A stretch of DNA of 64,000 nt from Schistosoma mansoni (GCF_000237925.1 NC_031502.1:48151283-48215282); one strand, 5' to 3'. Numbered from the stretch's first letter, positions 1 to 10,830 are shown. Translations and numbers: made by a program. Notes: a model not told the origin generated them from the sequence alone.

Positions 1-1473
1 GAAATCAATAAATAATTTTGCTAGATCATTAGGTAATGGGATGTATGTTACATCAAATTACTATGGTACTGGTGAAAAAGTAGATGAAATATATGAAGCT
101 ACAGAAGATGCCTTCAGTCAAATGAAAAGTGTATTCGGTAAGTGTAAATTGTGCAGAAAGGTTAAGCTGATCCTCAAAAACATATTTATTTTAAATTTTC
201 TGCTATCACTGAATGAATAATGCATGTGTTACGAAACAGAAAAGCATTTTTGGCGAAGCTTGTGTTTCCTCCCCTATTTCAAAGATATACCCGCTAGAAA
301 TATGCTCATTATTAGTGCCTTATTTTTCATTATTAATCGGATATTCTGTACGAAAGGGTGCAGTATAGCGACCAAACTTAATAACAAGGAACTTGGGTGA
401 CATGACTCGGAACCAGTCGCAGCGGCGTATATAAATTCACTTTTCCCCCAGGTTTTGAGTTTCTCAATGCCCCTTAATGCATACCTTTTCATTCTCTATT
501 TTTAAACCATATACTCAGTGTTCATTCTTTTTCATTGTAACTGAAACTACTGCTTGCCCCACTTCTTTACGATCCGTTTTGTTTCTTTTCGTGAAGCCGA
601 GGCTTAGTGGTTAATGCTTTCGACTTTCAGCCACTAAGTCCCAGGTTCAAGCCCCGCTCCACCGACATGGGTTGAAGTAACCGGGTGATATTATTAGCTT
701 TCATAGTGTGTACCTGGAGAATGAGTTGCTTTGAGACTCGTCTACTTAATTCCATCTTACTGTGCTAATATATTATGGGGACGTCGGCTGACATACATTT
801 GTGTTAGGTTTCACGTTGATTTGTGCTGACTTACTGACTAATTAAAGCATCAATAATAACTTTTTATCAAGTCATTAAAAAGATATTTCTTCAAACTTAA
901 TGAGAAGCATAATGTTTTTAAGGCTATAGATCTCATATCGGCTCGAAAAGCCGACATTCATCTTTGTTGTTGACCATTCTAACGCACAACAATGGCAAAC
1001 GTTCGTTTGTGATTACGTTTAGAGAAAATAGCTTTTATATAATAGTTCTTTACATCTAAAAATCCAAAATCAGTTTTCTGAGTACCTCGGGCAATTATTT
1101 ACGAGTTTTGAATCGGGTCAATATGTATTTTCAGATTAGGGTTTTTCCCGCTATCTGTCGTACGACTTGGATGTTGTGTTTTGTCTTTTCATTGTTCATG
1201 TTCAATTTCGGTTAACCAGAATATTCGTGTTAAACATAAATCCCTCCTGTTAATTTTTCCATAGCTTTAAACGAAATTAAACCTCAGCAGATTGTACAAT
1301 TCATTGTCGTTTTAAGTCAACGTTTGTCTCCAGATGTATTCAGTAGTTTCAATGAAGCTTATACTGGACAGCTAAATAGGTGGTTAGAAGAAGTAGAGAT
1401 TGATAGTATTAATTCAAAAACTGAATATATTGATTCATACATGCCAACACGTGTGTGCATTTGTGTGAATTCT
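1..1473 (+). pseudogene. Truncated duplicate of DPH6 exons 4 (3' part) and 5
   Basis: Bases 1-137 repeat the end of DPH6 exon 4 (21329-21465) and 1265-1473 repeat exon 5 (22589-22797); the donor and acceptor sites are kept. I saw one substitution in the exon 4 part (Asn to Ser in the FSQMK-x-VF stretch) and two short intronic indels. Copies of exons 6 and 7 are missing: the sequence jumps at about 2660 from the counterpart of 23.9 kb to that of 31.0 kb. This copy therefore cannot encode the second RidA-like domain. Exons 1-3 could lie left of the window, so a transcribed, shortened paralogue remains possible. A haplotype duplicate left in the assembly is the other explanation. Confidence 0.8.
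590..842 (+). repeat. tRNA-like SINE
   Basis: A head of about 80 bp has an A-box-like GGCTTAGTGGTTAATGC and a B-box-like GGTTCAAGCCCC, followed by a unique body of about 165 bp ending in a TTACTGACTAA region. Repeated at 21917-22166 as part of the segmental duplication. Pol III boxes with a long unrelated body argue for a SINE rather than a tRNA gene. Confidence 0.5.
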
Positions 1474-2216
1474 GTAAGTTTCTTAATTTTCAAGTGTAAA
1501 ACAATGTGTTATGCTCTATTCTGTGTTTTTTTCTTCTCAACCACTAGGTTCTTACGTGTTTTAACGCATTTTCTGATGATTAATTAATATTTTGCTTTAC
1601 TGTTTCGTGTTATTACCCAGTCAACAGACACGGTAATAGTAATAATATTAACTAATTGCACTGAGTAGTATGAATCGATGACAACTACAGTTGTTTTCTC
1701 CTAGTACCTCATTTCATCGCTGAGTTTTGAAAATATCATGAGATAACACCTAGTATGTAACTGTGAGGATTTACAATTTAACAAAAATATGATTTCTTAT
1801 ATTCAATTTTTAACCAACTTAGACTTTTAAAAAATGCTTAGGTCGTTTACGATAATCAATTCAGAAACAGAATAAATTGTCCAATAAAGTCGATTGGATC
1901 TGTTAGCGAAATAAATCAAAATTTTTGTTTGGTCGGTCAATAGTCTAAAATATTGGTTTCTATTTCAACTAGTTGTTAAAAGAAAAGGACACGTAAATTT
2001 CTTAACACTTGGTTTCTTCTTTATACAATAACCTTTTAAGTAAAATGAATTATTAATGAACTAAGTTTTACTTGATTGCATAGAGCACAAATCAATAACC
2101 AAATGTTTCATATTCCTTCATATTCATGTTTACATTTTATCAATCTGTATTTCGAAGTTTTATCCGTCTGCAATAAAGTGTTTTTGTTAGAAATCAATAA
2201 TAATAGTAGCAATAGT

Positions 2217-2660
2217 CTGTTGTCCCGACCGTTGCTGCTACCTTGACGTGGTGGTCAAGCTTGCCTATCGCGATGAACCAATCGAGCTATACTGGCCGGA
2301 ACAGTCGTTCCTCAAGGTCCGACCATTCCAGGTAGGTCGGTTGAAGGGCGGTACGACTAAAATCAGCAAACCTAAGGTCTGAAGGCGAAGTCGTATTGCT
2401 TATCGTACAGAGGTGTGACAGCAGTAAGGTGTTTCCTTCAGACAACCAGCATAGCAACGATGCCGCCTTCCCACAAGGAGAGGTGGGGTTAGAAAAGGTC
2501 GACCCTAAAAATGGATACCTCGCCTTATCCCACGGATATCCGTCTCCGGCGGTAAGGTCCTTTGAAGAACGGAGCTAACAGGTCAAAAATCACCCACAAA
2601 AAGGCCGTGCGTGACCGACCTCAAGCAGTTGTCCCTTGGGCACTGCGGTCACGCTCTCAG
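2217..2660 (+). mobile_element. 5'-region fragment of an RTE-like LINE
   Basis: Repeats 23543-23900 and is related, in opposite orientation, to 27540-28085, where the same sequence precedes an RTE reverse transcriptase fragment. The segment is GC-richer than its surroundings and has no long ORF. It is cut at about 2660, where the copy A deletion joins it to an S-alpha fragment. Confidence 0.55.
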
Positions 2661-2663
2661 GTC

Positions 2664-2762
2664 ATGTACCTGCACCTCAGAGTTGATGTTCACTCCGAAC
2701 CCAGAATCGTTCGCTTCAAACGCCATCGCGTTATCCACTTAGCTACTGAGTCCTGATAGCCA
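2664..2762 (-). repeat. S-alpha (Sm-alpha) SINE-like head fragment
   Basis: The minus strand reads CAGGACTCAGTAGCTAAGTG and onward, matching the tRNA-like head of the fuller copy at 30900-31090. The hammerhead and 3' part are missing; the break coincides with a deletion junction in copy A. Confidence 0.6.
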
Positions 2763-2978
2763 CTCACTTGTTTGTCATAAACGATATTAGCTTTGTTGAC
2801 TCATTTTCCCTATCCTCTAGTTACTATTCGCTATGTTATTTATGTCTCTTTTTTCTGTTTAATTTGCTGAATTATTTGTTTTTTGTATACAAACAGTGTT
2901 AATTTACGTTTATCAAGTCAAATGACTTACTTGTTCTGATTTTGGCTAAGCTAAGACTATGTGCTCGACAGTTTGGGG

Positions 2979-3539
2979 TATAAATAAATATATTTGTAAT
3001 ATCCCGATGAGTAGGAAAATTAGATTTTCTGACGTTTCGTGACTCAGTGTAAGCCACTTCTGTAGAAAAATAAATAACCGCATTAACATTAATCCAAGTT
3101 TAAATAGTACAACGGAACAACACGAATATTAGGTGCGATCAATCAAAAAACAGGTCTGAACAAATCAATGTCATATCATCTTACTTGGACTATCTACCCT
3201 AGTCACCTAGTCTGATATTATTTACAATTCACACTATTACCTTACAAATTAAACTCTATCCTTTGTTACACATTTTTCATCCTTAACACTACACACAAGT
3301 TTACATACATGTCGCTTATGAATCACCTTGACCGAAATGACATGACATTGATTTGTTCAGACCTGTTTTTTGATTGATCGCACCTAATATTCGTGTTGTT
3401 CCGTTGTACTATTCAAACTTGGATTAATGTTAATTTAGTTATTTATTCTCTGAAGAAGCGGCTCACACTGAGTCACGAAACGTCAGAAAATCTAATTTTT
3501 CTACTCATTGGGATATTACAAATATGTTATTTATTTATA
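2979..3539. repeat. Inverted-repeat element with hammerhead-like cores (copy A)
   Basis: Arms 2979-3179 and 3337-3539 are inverted copies of about 200 bp around a unique centre of about 157 bp. The same structure is at 31311-31874. Each arm holds a hammerhead-like core, but the left arm's CUGANGA box is altered here (CTACAGA). Confidence 0.8.
3446..3488 (+). ncRNA. Hammerhead-ribozyme-like motif with minimal helix III
   Basis: CTGAAGA at 3450-3456, a hairpin GCGGCT/AGTCAC (one mismatch, one wobble), then GAAAC and a GTC cleavage-type triplet. TTCT before and AGAA after form helix I. Helix III would be only AC/GU without a loop, so cleavage as a monomer is doubtful. Confidence 0.45.
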
Positions 3540-4182
3540 ACAATTTACAGAATGCTCAATTTATTCAAAACTATCAAATCAAAACTTGGTATTGATACCT
3601 ACAGTTTGGGGGATAGTTTAGAATTGCGTCTGTAGGGAATTACTTCCTACAGTGATTGGAATTGGAAAGTCTTTACTATCAAGTTGTCGTCTCTTTTAAT
3701 CAAGAAAACAATTGATGGATAGGTCAATAAAGTCTGGTTCAAAATTGTACCAACTGATATAGCTAAACATAGTGCTTTATACATAACTATAATATGACTT
3801 TGTTATGAGGCAGATGATACTTTGAATAAAAAGCTTAGGAGTATTCGTTTTTGTTTATGAATAACAATTGCAACTGTAAGAACATTTGGGTCACAGTTAA
3901 ATTTAAATAAAAGCCATCTCGATTCCTTTAGACTTTTTTCTTATTATCCATATATAGTGTTGTAATATCGGGTAATAAACTCTTGCTCTTTTTATCAATA
4001 TGGTCAAAAAATTCTAGAATACTTATTAGCACTTAAAAATATCAGCTGGAAAAGATCAAGAATTACTGTTTTGAACTTATTTTAAACTGTTTAGCAAAGC
4101 ACACCCTTTGACCCAACCGAAGCATGATTATCCTGTATATGATTGACTTACTGACAGTTTTCATCCCTGTTGAACAAGTTAG

Positions 4183-4340
4183 TGACTATCAGGACTCAAT
4201 AGCTCAGTAAACAATGCATTGGATGTTCCAAGAGAAAGTTCGAATCTCTGTGAACATCGAAATTGTGATACATGTACATCTAGCTAGCAACCCCCAAACT
4301 GGATGAAATGTGCGTCTTTGATTCCAAAGCTAACCACATA
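4183..4340 (+). repeat. Diverged S-alpha-like copy, plus strand
   Basis: The head has A-box-like AATAGCTCAGTAAACAATGC and B-box-like AGTTCGAATCTC. The body CTAGCAACCCCCAAACTGGA then TGAAATGTGCGTC lines up with the hammerhead of the copy at 30938-30985. The ribozyme core is decayed. Repeated at 32518-32674. Confidence 0.5.
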
Positions 4341-5008
4341 TCAAATATATTAAAACTTGTGACAATGCTTTATCGAAAACATCCACTCAGTATCCACATA
4401 CGGTAACAGAGAATGATCAGTTCCAGTTCTGAATATCAACAATAGGGGATTACAGACGTTTGATAAAAAGTGTGAAACCTGCTGGCTTTATAATGTATTC
4501 AATGTGGGAAAAAGAATAAATTCTACAAAAGAAGTATGATAGATCACTTTCTAGGTGTGTCCCTTATGAAACTAATCAATTCAATCGGTCAATTTAGTAA
4601 ATGCAGCAGATCTTAACTGATCAATTAATAACTTTCTGAAATAAACAAACTAAATGGAAAGTAGGTCAGTATAATAAAGTTGACAATAAAAAAACAAACT
4701 CATAGAGGATTAGTGTTTTATAGTTTAACTACTGGGAATAAGAATAATTTGAATAGGGAAAATCGGTTAGAATTAAAATTAAGGTGGAAAGACTAGACAT
4801 TAATACAGTTATGTCAGGTGATCTACGCAGCTATTTTGACCGTCTTCTGACTTAAGTTGTGAATATTCATTTTGTTAGTTTTTTTAATTCTAAAGTCCTC
4901 ATGCCACTTTGAAATCATAACACCATTCTCTAAAATATTGAGATTTGGTGATTGTAGAAACTTTAGTTAAGTGACTTTTCATTTATCTCTTATAATAAAT
5001 GACTGATC

Positions 5009-5445
5009 GTCATGAAATGTTGAGTGTTGACTGAGATTGGAAATGCAGATCGTTGGACAACAACATTGACCAAAAATAACTGAAATCAAAACTTCTTTGT
5101 ACGGTTAGTACATACGTTAGTCAAACTGGGTAACGCTTCCTAAGATATTTTGTATTAATTCAATCTGAACTGAGATTTCAGTCTTAGGAAAGACGGTCAC
5201 AAGATTTTAAAGACTGATAGTGGAAGCTTAATAATCCATTTTAAGAACTAAATTTTGTCCGGAGGCTTCACAATGACCTACCTTTATCCTTTTACGTATA
5301 TCAAAGATGCAAACTTCCATAGATAAGTGATACCGTTAACACTTTAGTGGACTTCAGGCATGTACGGATTGAAAAAGACATCACTGGTGTCATGAAATTT
5401 TGAGTGTTGACTGAGATTGGAAATGCAGATCGTTGGGCAACAACA
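5009..5445 (+). repeat. 57-bp direct repeats 380 bp apart, collapsed to one in copy B
   Basis: 5009-5065 and 5389-5445 are nearly identical. Copy B (37600-37656) has a single unit whose left part carries the variants of the first repeat and which continues like the second, as expected after recombination between the repeats. The 323 bp between them have no recognised feature. Confidence 0.8.
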
Positions 5446-5446
5446 C

Positions 5447-5530
5447 TTTAGTCCAGTGGTACCATGGTTGATGCTAATCCCAGAGGTAATGGGGTTCGAC
5501 CCCTGACGATGTATGAGTATGTATCATTTA
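5447..5530 (+). repeat. tRNA-like SINE head
   Basis: TAGTCCAGTGGTACCATGG resembles an A box and GGGGTTCGACCCCT contains a consensus B box with its stem, about 35 bp apart. No acceptor stem closes it, so a tRNA gene is unlikely. Repeated at 37657-37740. Confidence 0.42.
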
Positions 5531-6379
5531 AGTGCTACACTAGTACTTAACAACTAATCAGTGGTACATGTATATGACCAAACGATGTATAGGGTATCGC
5601 AAGTTATTTTTCTGCACTCCAGACGTCATTCGAAAGAAGAACAGGTGAATTATTTATTAACAAATGCATACATTTTTCACACCGTTGCTAGAATTCTGTT
5701 GGGCGATTTAAAATTTGCGTATGTGATATGATTACAGGTTATTCATACTGTTCGATAATATTGTTTCTTTGAGTTGATAAATTAGTTTGAAAATAATGTT
5801 TGCTTTTGTTATAACTTATGGTCGAGTGGATGCCCTGTTAACGTATGACGTGATAAGACCGCCAATCAGAGAGCAGCGAATTATCGATTGGAACAGTGAC
5901 ACACGGAAACCGTACGAGAAGTCTAGAGTACTTATCGGTCCTGCTTCTGTCTAGCCCAGCTAGTTAAGTCCAGAACAGCCTCTGCGGTATGAATCGTTAT
6001 ATTTCAAACATACTGAGTTTATATACCAATCAAACTGACCACATCGTGCCACAAAATAGAAAATAACATATGTACAAAATTTAGCTAAATGTGGCTGTGA
6101 ATAGGGGAGATAGTGAATAACAGACAGGGCATAATTCAGGAATGGTAAATCATATAACAATAGTTTATAGTTCAAAATAAAGCTTATAATAAGGGGAACA
6201 CGAATATGAATAGTTTAATTATTTAGCGAATATACGATAAAAATATATGCATAGTATTGGTTCACAAATGGATCCCAAAGTTACTCTCACCAGACATACC
6301 AAAAGCTTATGCCATCTATGGATCAAGTGAAACAGTCTAAGTTTTCTGTTTATTCTGTAAGAAGGGAAGGCAACTCTGA

Positions 6380-7720
6380 ATTTATTTATTTATTTAAACA
6401 CATTCATATTGGTACAAAAGGGAACCAGATACATATGCGCCACACAAAACAATGAAAATAGGAAGAGAAGGGATGAAAAGATAAGGCGGACTGAAATGTA
6501 CAACCAGAAGACTCTTTCAGTTAAGGAAGTTATGACCACTCTTTATGAAGAAAGTAGAAGAAGGTTACAGCAGGATCCCCACTGGCTTCTATTCTGAGCC
6601 ATATCTGATAACGTCTCTAGCCACTGTGTTGCACCATCTCGCGGACCCCAGCCAGGGAGCCGTGAAGGACCAACAGAAGCTAGCCCATTGCAGCTTTCTT
6701 TCATACTACGACACCATGTCATACACTGACCACCTCTCCGCTTTTTCCAACCAGTCCCAGAGTCGGCAAATAATGCACGACGTGGGATTCTCTGGGACGA
6801 CATTCGTAGAACATGTCCAAGCCACCGAAGTCGGTGTTTCAAGATGGTGACACCAATTGAATTATTGTCTCTGCGCCCGAACACACGATGCCAAACCTCT
6901 GCATTACTAACATGGTGTTGCTTTGCTCAACTTTACTACGTAACAGCCTTCATTTGTGGTCAAACTCACGGTCACCCGGAGAAGACCGATGGGCTTCGAT
7001 CACTTGTAAGGGGCCAGAAGAAACCCAGTGCTTATAAGCAGGACGTTTCGCGAAGCCGCAAGCGGCTTTACTCTCCATTTTCATGGTGTTATGAAGTTGC
7101 AACCAATGCTTATCTATACTTTTCGGTGGGATGGTAGCTAGCCTAGAGGCTAGCTTCGCTCGATACTTACTTGCAACAGAAGTTGCAGCCAGTTTACTAG
7201 CATTGATCCGTTGATGGCTGTCAATCCTTCGGCCACTGAAAAGTAAGGTGAGATTGGCGCAGACCAGACTCCAGATAGGTACTCCAAAAGGAGCGGCAGT
7301 CTTGTACACAACCACGCCAGCGGTAGCTGACTGCGATGTGATCAATCTGAGTCCAGGCTTGAGATGCAGAGGGAGGACGCCAGGTGGCACACCGGCGATG
7401 ACTGTGCCGGAAGTTGGTGCTAGCCAGAAACAGGTTGTAGTCTGTGCATAGTTGCAGCAAACGGTCCCTATTATCTGTCCTGCGACCAACAAGTCCCCAT
7501 CGGCCACCTAAACGACTCTCTTCTGTGCCAAGACGCCCGACCTGTGCATTCAAGTCTCCGGCTAGTACAACAATATCTATCGAACGAACTTTCTGGAGAA
7601 CAGTTTAATGGTGATAGAATTCGTCCTTGATTGCATCCGGGCCATGTGAGAGCATTTCGAGAGGGAGAGCTGACTCTCCCCACTCTCGGCCGTACCAGAG
7701 CATTTGGGGGCTGAACTGTA
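6380..7720 (-). mobile_element. Internally deleted RTE-clade LINE (SR2-like)
   Basis: Minus-strand element. From its 5' side, 7685-6950 encodes the end of the endonuclease domain and the linker (for example LNAQVGRLGTEESRLGG); 6884-6543 encodes the C-terminus (RLRWLGHVLRMSSQRIPRRA). The reverse transcriptase between them is gone: the two parts are almost adjacent at 6885-6950. A TTTA-repeat tail at 6380-6398 marks its 3' end. Copy B is empty at the matching site near 48660. A sequence CTGAA on both flanks may be the target duplication. It is related to the nearly full copy at 41610-45290. Confidence 0.85.
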
Positions 7721-8412
7721 CTGGGGGTATGGGTTTCACCTGCTCGAGAAATTCTAGTTTAAAACTTTATCAAAATTTAAATACTATTTAGTTTTCACTT
7801 GGATTTGGAAGCAGAATAGCAACATCGTAAGTCTGAAGAGTTTACATATCGTATTATATTTTACGCCAGTACAAATACAAGGAACATAAAGCCTAAGTTG
7901 CATTTATTAAGTAGATTAGTTTAATAGGTGTATGAAACATAAACCAAATAGAATTTAGATCCGTTTTATTACTCTGACCAAAAGTGAATAAACAATACTT
8001 TTAAGAGCATCAGTAAAGATCCCTATGTACTTCTGAAACACTAAATATTACTGACCAGGCTGTTATTCATTACAGAAAAACTGAGCTACTATACAACTCG
8101 TACTGTTATAAGAAACATCACAGCACAGTATGACTGGCAGTACACAGACATTTTTAATAGGCTAGAATAAGCTAAAATAAAGATGATTTTCAATCAAAAT
8201 GTTTTTAGAGAAAAGCAATCACAACAAAATTATTATTAGTGGTGGTAAAATAATGACAACTAGAATAGTTAAAGAAATTAAAAAAGTTGACAATAACAAT
8301 GTATCACTTAGTGGAATTGAGATTCAAAATCAAGTATGGTATTCTGATAAACATTATAGTGAAGTCAAGTGTTATAGAATACAATTAAATAGATGTAATG
8401 TAAAACAAACAA

Positions 8413-8431
8413 CTGCAATAAATGCCAATCA

Positions 8432-8470
<39 letters not shown>

Positions 8471-8567
8471 TTGATTGGCATTTATTGCAGGTGTTCGTTT
8501 TATTATTATCTCTTTATAAATGGCTATATATATATATAGCCATTTATAAAGAGATAATAATAAAACG
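8413..8567. repeat. Two back-to-back palindromes (fold-back) at a TA repeat
   Basis: 8413-8490 is a palindrome centred on a TA run with arms CTGCAATAAATGCCAATCAA; 8496-8567 is a second, near-perfect palindrome with 36-bp arms. In copy B (49766-49824) each arm occurs once, in the order arm 1, arm 2. Copy A has arm 1, inverted arm 1, inverted arm 2, arm 2. Confidence 0.85.
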
Positions 8568-8811
8568 AAAGAAAGAATACATTGAATGTAACTCACGAGA
8601 AGTGATAACCAACAGAGGTAAACAAAGAATATAGACTGCAAACGTGCATTGTAAATGTTCGGACTACCTACTTAATATTAAGTACTGGTCAAAACTAGAA
8701 TCTCCCCACATTGCAATGTGATAGCTTTATGGAATTAAACTACGGAATTAACTGAGGAATAATGTAACGGTGATGAAAAAACTTGTAATACTGGCTTGAA
8801 GTGAAACTCAC

Positions 8812-8975
8812 ATAAGGAAAAGTTGATCAATAATGCACCGCGCTAATATGTAAGCACCTCCCATTGAAAAGAATACTGAAAGCTAAATATGCATAATACT
8901 CGGAAACTTACAAGCACTAGTTATAATCCCAGCAGCTTTCAAACCATATTCAATAAGACGAGGTGAAATGGCCAT
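8812..8975 (-). pseudogene. Truncated paralogue of the small membrane protein gene (exons 1-2 only)
   Basis: Exon 1 is 8975-8912 and exon 2 is 8875-8812, separated by a 36-nt intron with a strong GTAAGT donor. Exon 1 keeps MAISPRLIEYGLKAAG. Exon 2 differs from the full gene by a 9-nt in-frame deletion and several replacements. Exons 3 and 4 are absent because copy A jumps from the counterpart of about 49.86 kb to that of 52.14 kb. Divergence here is clearly higher than at the DPH6 end of the same duplication. A short transcript could still be made, but no complete protein. Confidence 0.6.
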
Positions 8976-9177
8976 CTGATGTAATTTTCAATTTTCGGTA
9001 GGTTGTGTACGTACTGGGTCAGCGTGTGGAAGAAACTAAAACAGAAAAAACAAGACAAAAAGTGAACAGATAGACCAGTAAGCACATAAAAAAAATACAA
9101 TTATTTATTAAGGCAATCGACACTAAACAGCTATGACAAGCGTGAGATTAAACCAACCTAACAATCAGGACTAGTGT

Positions 9178-9615
9178 AACACGTAAAATCAGCGGTTAGA
9201 GAACAGCAGGACAGATCTGAAAAACAGCACAGCACACAATGTTAACGAGGACTTCACACCAAGAGAGAACACAGTGGGAATCACGAGCCTCTTTCTTTCG
9301 AAACCAAAAAGCGCGGTGCGCGAGAGTACAGCGGAAAAAGTCAGTTTACAAAGTAGTCTTATGAGTCATCCTGTAAGCTTAGTGTACATAGGGCTTGCTC
9401 TTCTTCCTCCAAAGAGTTGATGTTTGATCGCCCTGCAATAGAAAGAAAATAGAATCGGTTAGTACATCATACATTGCAATTTCAACTCCGTTATACCGCC
9501 CCCTCTCCTAAAGAGGCACTGTCCTCAGTGCCTGGTCTCGGACATGGATATGCTGTTTATTTGAACAGAGAGTGCATATAGAGAGTAAGGTGTTAATAAA
9601 TCTAACAACCATATC
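9178..9615. other. Unassigned stretch right of copy A
   Basis: Homology to copy B stops at about 9177. The next 440 bp contain no ORF or known repeat that I recognise; it leads into the 5'-truncated CR1-like LINE. Confidence 0.5.
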
Positions 9616-10830
9616 CTTTAGAACAGGTTACTCTTGTCTCACAAACTTATTAGTCGCTCGTGAAAGCTGGTGCGCTCTTAAGGACCAAAAATTACCTATA
9701 GACGTAGCTTACATCGATTTCAGCAAAGCTTTCGACAAAGTTCCGCATAACCGGCTATTATATAAGCTAAGGAATGTCGGGATTGGAGGCAATCTATTGA
9801 TGTGGATAAAAGACTTCCTAGTTGGGCGTCAACAAAGAGTAAGGGTGAACTCCAAGTTGTCTAGCTGGGAAACTGTGCTTAGTGGAGTCCCCCAGGGTAC
9901 AGTTTTGGGGCCAGTGTTATTCCTCCTGTACGTAAATGATCTCCCTCGTCTACTATCGTCATCGGTCTTACTCTATGCTGATGATGTCAAGATATGGAGA
10001 GCGATACAAAGCAAGGGCGATAGCTTAGAACTTCAAAATGACCTGGAGAGATTATCTGAATGGTCCCAAACCTGGCAATTGCCGATAAACACTTCCAAGT
10101 GTATTGTGATGCATATTGGCCACCAGGGTACAGATACATACACGATGAATAACACTGAGTTACCTATTGTTCAGGCACACAATGACTTAGGCGTCATCGT
10201 TAGTCAAGACTTAAAGACTACTGCACACTGCCGTGCAATAGCCGCCAAAGGTTTTAGGACTTTATGGTCCATACGCAGGGCTTTTAGGCATCTTGACGCT
10301 AAAACGTTTCTGACTTTGTATACAGTGTTCGTACGCCCTAAACTTGAGTACTGCATACAAGCAGCTAGCCCCTGCCTAAAAAAAGACAGTGAACTCTTGG
10401 AAAGGGTTCAGAGAACAGCAACTAGGCTGATTCCCGGAATAACGAAGCTCCCGTATGGTACTAGACTGACCAAGCTAAACCTATTCCCGCTGTCATATAG
10501 AAGAATCAGAGGCGACTTGATTACAGTTTTCAAATTGCTTAACGACAAATTTGCACCTGATATGCCCTCATTTTTCTTGTCTTCCAAAACAGAAAATCTA
10601 CGAGGACACTCCAAAAAAGTTCACAAGCCCCGAACGAATTACTTGTCAGCTGACTACCGACTTTCCCATCGAATAATCAACGAGTGGAATTCATTACCTC
10701 AGCACGTGGTTGAGGCTCCATCCGTCGACTCCTTCAAAAGAAAGTTGGATCAGCTGAGAGACCATCATCGCCAGGACTAACACAGGCCATCAAGCCTCCT
10801 GTCCTTTCCAAACTGAAACTGAAACTGATC
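9572..10830 (+). mobile_element. 5'-truncated CR1-like LINE with intact C-terminal RT ORF (9572-10780)
   Basis: The 402-codon ORF becomes LINE-like at FRTGYSCLTNLL and has, in order, the RT motifs VAYIDFSKAFDKVPHNRLL, SGVPQGTVLGPVLFLLYVND and LLYADDVKIW, then the conserved C-terminal region of CR1/Jockey-group elements (RPKLEYCIQAASP, YRRIRGDL, WNSLPQHVVEAPS). Endonuclease and ORF1 are absent, so it is a truncated, non-autonomous insertion, although this part has no stop. The 3' UTR ends in a short AACTGAAACTGAAACTGA repeat, the kind of 3' end CR1 elements carry. It resembles the SR1/Perere group of schistosomes. The first 17 or so codons are flanking sequence. Confidence 0.85.

Larger units (their letters stand above)
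1..9177 (+). repeat. Segmental duplication copy A (condensed, continues left of window)
   Basis: Collinear matches to copy B: 1-2660 with 21329-23900; about 2664-4413 with 30985-32745; 4560-6289 with 37153-38490; 6290-6378 with 48568-48660; 7725-8240 with 48690-49210; 8241-8420 with 49605-49780; 8570-9177 with 49815-49857 plus 52138-52731. Identity is near 100 percent at the left and falls to roughly 95 percent at the right. The block from 6380 to 7715 is a private LINE insertion. Homology ends at about 9177. Confidence 0.9.

Noticed and set aside
3393-3635. 80-codon ORF, also at 31728-31970
   Set aside because: It overlaps the inverted-repeat arm and the hammerhead-like core; conservation comes from the duplication, not coding.
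5447-5530. tRNA gene
   Set aside because: The B box is good but no acceptor stem or anticodon arm closes; the repeat context fits a SINE better.
8422-8530. CRISPR-like or replication-origin palindrome
   Set aside because: Single fold-back at a TA repeat in a eukaryotic genome, with no spacer-repeat structure.
8199-8641. ORFs of 70-91 codons on both strands
   Set aside because: They run through TA repeats and palindromes; the low-complexity IYIYI translation explains them.
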